Positions 5,927-12,222 of a stretch of DNA of 12,222 bases are shown piece after piece. Numbering within the stretch: position 1 is the stretch's first letter; each line of letters opens with the position of its first letter. A program made the translations under genes and the position numbers. Origin of the DNA: an uncultured Clostridia bacterium (lineage in GTDB: Bacteria > Bacillota > Clostridia > Christensenellales > DTU072); assembly GCA_944350065.1 (NCBI GenBank), contig CALVOD010000030.1:1-12222 (forward strand), given 5' to 3'. The notes under the pieces were generated by a model, which was not told the origin of the DNA, ran no database searches, and worked only from the letters and a program-made list of their open reading frames with translations.

Positions 5927-8329
5927 ATGAAATTCTACGCATTGGACCGCTCGACGGCGGTAACTGATTACAAGGACAGAAGGATACTCGAAGGGCTTTC
6001 GCCCGCGAAGGAATTCGATTTCCGCGCCTCGCGGCACGAGTATTACGTAGTACAGCTTTTAATGGATCCCGAATACGACAGCAGGGCGGTGTCCGTAACC
6101 ACGGGCGCGCTCGAGAACGCCGCGGGCGGTAAAGCCGTCGAACGCGCGGTCACCTGTTTCAACGCGGGCGGCGTGAGCGCTTCGGGCGAAAAATTCACCC
6201 GCAAATTGAGCGTTTCCGCAGGCGTTTTGCAACCGTTGTTTTTCGGATTCGACCTTTCGCGCGCCGATATCGGCAAATATTACACGGTGGTAAGCGTCGG
6301 CAACGTTAAATTGAAACTCAATTTCACCGTGGACGACGAGCTCGTATTCAGTCAGGGAACCGAGGACGGCAGAACGCGCGCGCGTATCAAATGGCTGAAT
6401 TCCACCCTCTGCGCGGACAAGAAAATCGTTAAGGGCTTCGAAGCCATTTCGTTGGAGAAAAACGCCATAGGCTTTACCGGCAAGAGGGCGTTGCTCGGCA
6501 ACGACGGACTGATCGAAAACGTGGAGAGCCGTTTCGGCGAGTCCAACGCGCTCACGGACGAAGTGCAACAGGAGCTGTTCTATCGCCCGATGGAATTCCT
6601 CGCGGCGGGACAGAAATTCAAATACAATAAACTTAAAATTGCCGCGCGCGCGGGCGCGGCTACGCTTACCGCCGACGGCAGAAGCGAAAAACTGCGTATC
6701 GACGTAACTGCGGAAGCCGCTTACGAGGGCGTCTTCCGCTACGAAATAAAACTGACCGCAGACTCCGACGTGATAGTCGAAGACGTCTGCCTCAAGGCGT
6801 ATTTCAAAGCCGCCGATTATTTTGCAGGCTTCGGCAGAGAGGGCGGCAGATTTACCGATAACGTCGAATACAAACGCACCTCCGGGGTATATTCCGACGC
6901 CTTCTATATAGGCGACGTGAACTGTGGCGCACGCATATCTTTCAACGCGGACAAAAACGCTTGCGCGCCCGCATACGGCAGATTCTCTTACGCCGCCCGC
7001 AAGGAAGACGAGTGGGACAACTTCGGTAAGGGCGGCGTGCGCGTTACGCGTACCGACGACGGCGCGGAATTTACCGCTTATACCGGCAAAACAATCTTTG
7101 CGGCCGGCGATTCCAAGACCTACCGCTTCACGGTGCATCTCACCCCGTTTAAGCCGCTCAATCTTGCAGACGCCTTCGTCAACCGCTTTGCGGAAGACAG
7201 AATAGCCGCCAATTACGGCGAGATGCTCGCGCGCGTCGAAGCGGACGGTATGAAGTATCTCGACCTCCAGTACGGCGGCGAGCTGAACCGTTGTATAAAT
7301 TCTCCGTTTGACGGAATTGAGGCTCTCAAAGAACTCGCTTTGGAAGCCCATAAACGCAAAATAGGGTTGGCAATAGTTTATACTCCCGGAGAGATAGCGG
7401 CGGATTCCGTCGAGGCTTGCGTCTATCATTCGCTCGGCGACGAAGCACTTCTGCGCATGCCCGTATCCGACAGCGAATACTCGAGCTGCGTACAGCCTTG
7501 CGTAAAGGGCGCAGGCGGCGACAATGACGCTTCCACGTTGCTTACCGTACCCGGCTCCCGCGCCGAAAACTATTTCGTGGAGGGCGCGAATTATCTTATC
7601 GACAACGCCGACCTCAACGCGATAAGCATGAGAAATCCGTCTTTCACTCGCGCGACGGCGGAGCGCTTAGCCAAATGCGTGAAGCGCAAGCGCGGAGTAA
7701 AAGGACTCGTGGAATTGGGCTTCAACAACAGGTTCGACGCGGGCAACGGTTATGCGAGCGCGTTGAACGCTTATGCGGAAACTTTGCCTTTCGTCGATAA
7801 ACTTTACGCAGAGGATTACGACGTCGAGCGTTCCGCAGACTACGTGCTGGCGGAAGCGTCGGGCATACCGTACGGACTTTGCGCAGACAGCAGATTCGAC
7901 GCAGGTATTTGCAGAAGTCTCATTTTCGGGATGTTGCCGAGATACGGCGAAGAAGAGGAGACGAGCGCCGCGCTCGCCGATCTGAATAAGATTATGCTCG
8001 GTTTCGGTATTGAAAAAGCGGAGATGAAAGGGTACTGGGATTCTTCCAACCCCGTCCGCGTGGACACGCCCACCGTACGGTGCACGAGTTTCATCAAAGG
8101 CGGCGATATGCTCGTGGCAATTTACAACGAGAACGCCAAGAGCACCCGTTTCGAAATAGGTATCGAAAACAAACTCGGTTTTACCACCGTCGGCAAACGA
8201 GTTTACGCCCCCGAAATAAGCGGCCTGCAAAAGAAGAAACGCGTTAATTTCAACAAGCCTTTGCGCCTGCCCGGACGCAGGGGTATGATCGTTCTCGTGC
8301 GCGAAAAGAAACGTGCCAAGGGAAAATAA
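5927..8329 (+). CDS. DUF6067/GH123-like glycosidase-family protein, probably missing catalytic acids
   Basis: An 800-residue cytoplasmic protein that begins one base after the lacZ stop. Its ribosome site CGGAG (5918-5922) lies at the end of lacZ, so translation is probably coupled. I recognise the DUF6067 / GH123-like architecture from memory: an N-terminal beta-domain, RIKWLNST (153-160), a long beta-sandwich ending in VHLTPFKPLN (403-412), then a barrel. Barrel landmarks are LQYGGELNRCINSPF (447-461), YFVEGANYLIDN (549-560), LGFNNRFDAGNGYASALN (597-614), LYAEDYD (626-632) and EASGIPYGL near 645. The end has AEMKGYW and a C-terminal beta-domain. Where relatives typically read GLYLDD.AFDR, this protein reads LNAISMRNPSFTR (563-575) with no acidic residue. 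Glu629 and Asp630 remain at the later acidic site. It could be a pseudo-enzyme or a structural or regulatory partner of LacZ, or it could use other acids. Family assignment is fairly firm and activity is doubtful. Confidence 0.85.
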   Translation: MKFYALDRSTAVTDYKDRRILEGLSPAKEFDFRASRHEYYVVQLLMDPEYDSRAVSVTTGALENAAGGKAVERAVTCFNAGGVSASGEKFTRKLSVSAGVLQPLFFGFDLSRADIGKYYTVVSVGNVKLKLNFTVDDELVFSQGTEDGRTRARIKWLNSTLCADKKIVKGFEAISLEKNAIGFTGKRALLGNDGLIENVESRFGESNALTDEVQQELFYRPMEFLAAGQKFKYNKLKIAARAGAATLTADGRSEKLRIDVTAEAAYEGVFRYEIKLTADSDVIVEDVCLKAYFKAADYFAGFGREGGRFTDNVEYKRTSGVYSDAFYIGDVNCGARISFNADKNACAPAYGRFSYAARKEDEWDNFGKGGVRVTRTDDGAEFTAYTGKTIFAAGDSKTYRFTVHLTPFKPLNLADAFVNRFAEDRIAANYGEMLARVEADGMKYLDLQYGGELNRCINSPFDGIEALKELALEAHKRKIGLAIVYTPGEIAADSVEACVYHSLGDEALLRMPVSDSEYSSCVQPCVKGAGGDNDASTLLTVPGSRAENYFVEGANYLIDNADLNAISMRNPSFTRATAERLAKCVKRKRGVKGLVELGFNNRFDAGNGYASALNAYAETLPFVDKLYAEDYDVERSADYVLAEASGIPYGLCADSRFDAGICRSLIFGMLPRYGEEEETSAALADLNKIMLGFGIEKAEMKGYWDSSNPVRVDTPTVRCTSFIKGGDMLVAIYNENAKSTRFEIGIENKLGFTTVGKRVYAPEISGLQKKKRVNFNKPLRLPGRRGMIVLVREKKRAKGK

Positions 8330-8352
8330 TTGTAAAAATTTCACTTTACAAT
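8329..8352. repeat. Short AT-rich inverted repeat just after the operon's last stop codon
   Basis: ATTGTAAA (8329-8336) and TTTACAAT (8345-8352) form a perfect 8-bp dyad with an 8-base spacer. It overlaps the last base of the stop codon and precedes the terminator by 14 bases. It is weak as an RNA hairpin. It may only be part of the 3' end structure. Confidence 0.4.
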
Positions 8353-8366
8353 CCTCTTACGGCTCT

Positions 8367-8395
8367 GCCCTTCCGCGATGCGGAAGGGCTTTTTT
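8367..8395 (+). terminator. Strong intrinsic terminator of the GLUG-lacZ operon
   Basis: A perfect 10-bp stem (GCCCTTCCGC at 8367-8376 and GCGGAAGGGC at 8380-8389) with a GAT loop is followed by six T's (8390-8395). It lies 37 bases after the stop of the GH123-like gene. It marks the end of the operon. Confidence 0.94.
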
Positions 8396-8403
8396 CGAGC
8401 CGC

Positions 8404-8478
8404 AAGCGCGCGCGAAGCGGAATTTCTACGAGGATAAAAGCGTTTTTAACCGGTCTCCGCTTTCGCGCGCGCACGCTT
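8404..8478. repeat. Imperfect GC-rich inverted repeat in the intergenic region
   Basis: GCGCGCGCGAAGCGG (8406-8420) and CCGCTTTCGCGCGCGC (8457-8472) are complementary over 15 pairs with one bulged T. The flanks AAGCG and CGCTT extend the similarity imperfectly. The 36-base loop contains a smaller dyad, TAAAA (8435-8439) with TTTTA (8444-8448). The arms carry alternating CG runs. No T-run follows, so it is not a simple terminator. It lies between a terminator and a promoter with no gene. Its role is unknown. Confidence 0.55.
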
Positions 8479-8496
8479 CCGCGCATATTATTTAAT

Positions 8497-8506
8497 GTAA
8501 ATTTAC
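8497..8506. promoter_or_regulatory. Perfect palindrome upstream of the large surface-protein promoter
   Basis: GTAAATTTAC is a perfect 10-bp palindrome ending nine bases before the -35 box at 8516. That is roughly -45 to -54 relative to the predicted start, a usual place for an activator or operator site. It is short and AT-rich, so chance occurrence is quite possible. Confidence 0.3.
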
Positions 8507-8515
8507 GAAACCGTA

Positions 8516-8544
8516 TTGAAATGCGCGCCCGCGTATGTTACAAT
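8516..8544 (+). promoter_or_regulatory. Extended -10 sigma-A promoter of the large surface-protein gene
   Basis: TTGAAA (8516-8521) and TACAAT (8539-8544) are 17 bases apart, and TG sits one base before the -10 box (8536-8537), giving an extended -10. Each hexamer is one base off consensus. Transcription should start near 8551 with a leader of about 61 bases. AAAGGTG (8600-8606) acts as the ribosome site, five bases before the ATG. Confidence 0.8.
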
Positions 8545-8611
8545 TTACCCGTATATATTTATTACGTTATGCCGCGTGCTGTTGCATTTCGGTACGTTAA
8601 AAGGTGCGCCT

Positions 8612-11600
8612 ATGTATTCTGCTACGAAAAGTCGGACAGTTTTATCGGTAATATTCACGTTGTTCGTCGCGATTTGCGCGGGGATTTTCTTTTGCGCGGG
8701 CGCGGGCGACGCGCACGGCGCCGAAGCCGCAGGCACCCTCAACGGCGCCGGTACGGAATTGAATCCCTATATTATTTCCGACGCGGAAGACCTCGCGATA
8801 ATGGCGGATCTCGTCAATAACGGCTCCGACAGCACTTACCGCGTCTCTCATTATTCGCTGACCGCTTCGATAAACCTCGACGAGCTTGCGACAAGCGAAT
8901 TGAAATTCGCCCCGATAGGTACGAGTACCAAGCCGTTTACAGGCCAATTCAATGGAAACGGCAATATAATTTATAACCTTCGCATAACGGAAAATTCCTC
9001 CGTGGCGCCGCTTGCGAACGATAAATACGTCGGTTTGTTCGGCTACGTCGGCACCGGCGGCACAATAGAGGATACCGGCATTTCTAACGCCAATTACGGC
9101 AAGGGAACTTCGCAATATGTGGGCGGTCTGGTAGGTTACAACGTTGGTACAGTGAGGCAGTGTTTCTTCGAAGGCTCCCTCACCGCAAGCGATACCGTGG
9201 GCGGTATCGTAGGATATAACGCGGGCACCGTTACGAGATGCTTCGCCAACGGCTACGTTTACGCCGGCACCAACAACGCCAAAGCGGGCGGACTTATCGG
9301 CGTGAACGATTCTAAAGGCTCGCTTTCTTACAGCTACGCCCAATGCGCGGTGAGCGTTTCCGTGCAAAATGCGTATAACGTAGGCGGTATCATCGGTAAT
9401 CAGCTTTCTTCCACAGCCCATTCCTATTGCTATTACAATTCTTCCGTCAATCCTTCCCTTAAGGCGCTCGGCGCTTCTTCGCCCTCCGTTTCGGCGCCCG
9501 CAGACACTTCCACTTTTAAAGGAATGACTTCGCAGCAGCTTGATTCCGCAGCGCTTACGGAGCTTTTCGGACAGGGCACCGCCTCTTACTGGGTAAGAAA
9601 ATATCAACTCAACGACCATACCGGCTATACCGGACCGTTGCTGCAGGTATTCGACGCGGAAGACGCGGACGACAACGCGTTGTCCGCAGCCGTCACCGTC
9701 AGAATGTTCGGCATCGACCGCGCCTCGCAGGCTGTCTGGGGAAGCGCGGAAAATCCTTATCTCATTTCTAACGCGCAACAGCTCGACAACCTCGCCACCG
9801 CCGTCAACGAGTATTCCGAAAGCTATACCGGAGGTTATTTCCGCCTTACTTCGGACGTGACGGTTTCCGCAGATTTTTCCGGGATAGGTATTTACGCCGG
9901 CAATTCTTCGCAGAACAGACCTTTCGGCGGCGTTTTCGACGGAGCCGACCGCACGATACGCGGACTCGATATTTCTTCAGATTCGGGACGGAATAATTAT
10001 CTCGGTTTCTTCGGCTATACGGTTGCGGGCGCGGAAATACGCAACCTCACCATTGCCGCGGACTGCGTGGTCAGCGGCGGGAATTACATAGGCAGCCTTA
10101 TCGGCTACGCCGCAAATACCGTAGTCGCCAATATTGCCAGTTACGCTACGGTGGAAGCGCAATACGGCAATTCCGGCGGTATAGTCGGCTACGACGAGCG
10201 CGGCTCCTACGATTCCGTATTGAGCGCCGTCACGTTGGTAGCGCCCGACAACGTTTCCACGATGTACGGCTTCGTCGGTAACGGCAGAACGGTTAATTCC
10301 GTCTCCAACGTCTGGTACCTCGCCCCCGATAAGATCGGCAATAAAGTCAATCGCTTCCTTACTTCGAATAACCTCGGAGCGGTGCTCCGCGTGGATACGG
10401 CTTGCGGTACCGTGACCGCCTCCAAGGATTCGAGCGGAACCGTCTCCTTCGTCGCTTCGCCTTCTTCCGGCTGGCAGACGGAGTACAGGCTCTCCACGGA
10501 AGAAGTGCTCGCTCACGGCAATTCTTTTGTCGCGCCTGCGTCGGGTGCGTATAACGCCAATATCGTTTACGCGCGTTTCGTAAAAGAGATTTCCGCCGTT
10601 TCCACGGGAGTGGCGACGCTCGCTTTCCGCGAAACAGGCTCCGCGAGCGGATATTATTATATCGGGCAGACTTACCGTCTCGTAGTAACCGTTCCCGACA
10701 GATATTACCTCAAGTCGATAAGCGGCGGCTCCGGAGCGGGCGCTTACTCTTACGAGTCTCAGTCTTCTTCGGTGCTCTATACCGATACCGTTCAGCAGGA
10801 CTCCACGTCCGTATTGAATGCGGAAACCGCGGCTATAGCTTACGACGAGTCGCATTTCCCGAGCGTGCACACTTATAATGCTCAACCCGTTACTTTCGAC
10901 GTGAGCTGGCTTTCCGGCGTGCCCGCGGGCTTCAGCACGGAAGTGGTGTATTCGGGCGGCAGCGCCCCCGTGAACGCTTCCGCGAACGGCGTTTCTTACA
11001 CTTTCCTGATCGTCTATTATAACGAATACAACGTGCGCGTAGGCTCGAGAAGCGTTTCCTTCACGATAGCGCGCGCGCCTCTCGGCATATCCGACGTTTC
11101 GGGCTTGACAGTGACGAAGCAGTGGGACAATTCCGACCTTGCCGAATCCGTCGCCGTGGACGCCGCTATAGTGAGCGGTATATATCCCGGAGACGAAGTG
11201 TCCGTAATGGCGGATATGCAATTCAGCACCAAAGACATAACCGGCTCCGCAAAGGCGGACGTCACGTACACCTTTGAATTGTCCGGCAGGGCGGCTTCCA
11301 ACTATACGGCGCCTTCAAGCGTCACGCTTAACGGCGTGGGCGAAATAACCAAGCGCGACGTGTATTTCAAGCCCGTAAGCCTTACCGGGATTTATTCCGC
11401 GACGCAACCGGTATTCTCCGAGTGGAACGTCATCAACGACGTCGTCGGCGCGCAGGTCAATCCTTCTTTCAAATTCGAAAAAGTAGTTCCGGACGGTAGC
11501 GGAGGCTACAAAGCCGACACCGACTATTCCAAAGGCGACGTAGGTATTTATAAAGTGACCATATCTTCCGTAAGCGGCGACACGGAGCACTACGTTCCGC

Positions 11601-12222
11601 ACATATACGGCGCGGAGAAGGACGCGGACGGCAACGAGTACGTAATATATACGGTCGTACCGCGCGAAGTAAGCGTGTCCTACACCGTTGACGGAAAACC
11701 CGCGGATACGGCGGCGCTCGTTTACAGCGATTCCGCGTTTACGCTCGGCGCGCAGTTCACCGACGCATTGGGCAAATCCGTTTCCGTAACCGATTATCTT
11801 AAAATATATCTCGACGGCGAAGCCGCTTACGAAGTGAAAAATGCCGGCGCATACGCCGTTTGCGTGGAGAACTTCGACAATAAGAATTATTCGATAGTCA
11901 ACGCTTCGCAGGAATTCGTCGTGGAAAAAGCGGATCAGCAGGCGATAAGCGTAGTTCTTCTCAAAGACGACGAAGCCGTAGCAGAAGCGAGTTTTACCGA
12001 TAATCTTTCCTTTGCCGTTGACGGCGGAACGCTTGTCGATTCCGAAAAGACATTCGAGCTCGTTACGGGCGACGGTTTGACTACGGCGGGCGAGATTGAC
12101 GCAGACGGCGTGTTCCGCGCTTTACAGGCGGGGACCTTCCGCGTCAGAGCTACGCTTAAAGGCAACGAAAACTATAACGACGTCCATGACGAAATATCGT
12201 TCACCGTGCTTAAATCGGAACT
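8612..12222 (+). CDS. Large secreted GLUG/Ig-like adhesin-type protein, 3' end outside the window
   Basis: An uninterrupted frame of 1203 codons that is still open at the right edge. Residues 1-37 form a signal peptide: basic start, hydrophobic core at 10-29, likely cleavage near GAEA-AG (36-41). Two similar beta-helix modules follow. The first opens GTELNPYIISDAEDL (47-61) and carries YVGLFGYV (139-146), YVGGLVGYN (169-177), VGGIVGYN (196-203), AGGLIGVN (225-232) and VGGIIGNQ (257-264). The second opens GSAENPYLISNAQQL (377-391) and carries YLGFFGYT (463-470), YIGSLIGYA (492-500) and SGGIVGYD (521-528). About 588-660 resembles a bacterial repeat (GTVTASKDSSGTVSFVASP). From about 750 come Ig-like repeats: a YDG-type domain at about 832-912 (TVTKQWDN ... 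LSGRAASNYTAPS) and MBG-like units ending VPREV, VVEKADQQ and KGNENYN..ISFTVLK. It is probably a surface stalk with binding heads. The cell-wall anchor, if any, lies beyond the edge. The ligand is unknown. Confidence 0.92.
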   Translation, partial: MYSATKSRTVLSVIFTLFVAICAGIFFCAGAGDAHGAEAAGTLNGAGTELNPYIISDAEDLAIMADLVNNGSDSTYRVSHYSLTASINLDELATSELKFAPIGTSTKPFTGQFNGNGNIIYNLRITENSSVAPLANDKYVGLFGYVGTGGTIEDTGISNANYGKGTSQYVGGLVGYNVGTVRQCFFEGSLTASDTVGGIVGYNAGTVTRCFANGYVYAGTNNAKAGGLIGVNDSKGSLSYSYAQCAVSVSVQNAYNVGGIIGNQLSSTAHSYCYYNSSVNPSLKALGASSPSVSAPADTSTFKGMTSQQLDSAALTELFGQGTASYWVRKYQLNDHTGYTGPLLQVFDAEDADDNALSAAVTVRMFGIDRASQAVWGSAENPYLISNAQQLDNLATAVNEYSESYTGGYFRLTSDVTVSADFSGIGIYAGNSSQNRPFGGVFDGADRTIRGLDISSDSGRNNYLGFFGYTVAGAEIRNLTIAADCVVSGGNYIGSLIGYAANTVVANIASYATVEAQYGNSGGIVGYDERGSYDSVLSAVTLVAPDNVSTMYGFVGNGRTVNSVSNVWYLAPDKIGNKVNRFLTSNNLGAVLRVDTACGTVTASKDSSGTVSFVASPSSGWQTEYRLSTEEVLAHGNSFVAPASGAYNANIVYARFVKEISAVSTGVATLAFRETGSASGYYYIGQTYRLVVTVPDRYYLKSISGGSGAGAYSYESQSSSVLYTDTVQQDSTSVLNAETAAIAYDESHFPSVHTYNAQPVTFDVSWLSGVPAGFSTEVVYSGGSAPVNASANGVSYTFLIVYYNEYNVRVGSRSVSFTIARAPLGISDVSGLTVTKQWDNSDLAESVAVDAAIVSGIYPGDEVSVMADMQFSTKDITGSAKADVTYTFELSGRAASNYTAPSSVTLNGVGEITKRDVYFKPVSLTGIYSATQPVFSEWNVINDVVGAQVNPSFKFEKVVPDGSGGYKADTDYSKGDVGIYKVTISSVSGDTEHYVPHIYGAEKDADGNEYVIYTVVPREVSVSYTVDGKPADTAALVYSDSAFTLGAQFTDALGKSVSVTDYLKIYLDGEAAYEVKNAGAYAVCVENFDNKNYSIVNASQEFVVEKADQQAISVVLLKDDEAVAEASFTDNLSFAVDGGTLVDSEKTFELVTGDGLTTAGEIDADGVFRALQAGTFRVRATLKGNENYNDVHDEISFTVLKSE

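Noticed and set aside
6059..7429. Antisense open frame opposite the GH123-like gene
   Set aside because: It overlaps a gene with well-matched family landmarks and shows no domain or start signal of its own.
8313..8820. Two small + strand frames (8313-8495 and 8521-8820)
   Set aside because: The first runs through the terminator and the inverted repeat. The second begins inside the promoter spacer and overlaps the true start of the secreted protein. Neither has a ribosome site or a protein-like composition.
8642..11221. Antisense open frames opposite the large secreted protein (8642-9778 and 9977-11221)
   Set aside because: The + strand frame has a promoter, ribosome site, signal peptide and repeated GLUG motifs. 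The antisense translations have none of these.

Overview
The window looks like chromosomal DNA of an uncultured, probably gut-dwelling member of the Bacillota (Clostridia, perhaps Christensenellales-like). This placement is an inference with modest confidence. It rests on sigma-A-type promoters, purine-rich ribosome binding sites, GLUG and Ig-like surface proteins, a SipW-like membrane protein and a DUF6067-type glycosidase relative. There is no 16S or other phylogenetic marker. Base composition is roughly balanced and looks uniform by eye. I see no tRNA, rRNA, CRISPR array, insertion sequence or phage gene. All genes I can support are on the + strand and together cover almost the whole window.

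Region 1 (1-1083) holds a two-helix membrane protein. Its outside domain reads like a SipW/S26B signal peptidase whose catalytic serine and histidine positions are both replaced. An uncharacterised cytoplasmic domain follows, and the gene ends in a strong intrinsic terminator.

Region 2 (1118-8395) is a probable three-gene operon. It starts with an exact TTGACA-N17-TATAAT promoter and ends in a 10-bp-stem terminator. The genes are a single-pass membrane-anchored GLUG beta-helix protein, a cytoplasmic GH2 beta-galactosidase of the LacZ type with both catalytic glutamates, and, one base after its stop, an 800-residue protein resembling the DUF6067/GH123-like family. That last protein appears to have lost the acidic residues I expect after barrel strand 4. 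No transporter or regulator lies in the window.

Region 3 (8396-12222) begins with an intergenic stretch holding an imperfect GC-rich inverted repeat and a good extended -10 promoter. A very large secreted protein follows and is still open at the right edge (at least 1203 residues). It has a signal peptide, two similar GLUG beta-helix modules, and then YDG/MBG/Ig-like stalk repeats, so it is adhesin-like.

The locus pairs two GLUG surface proteins with two intracellular glycosidase-type proteins and a degenerate signal-peptidase-like protein. A surface glycan-binding and glycan-processing role is plausible, but the functional link is inferred from gene order only.
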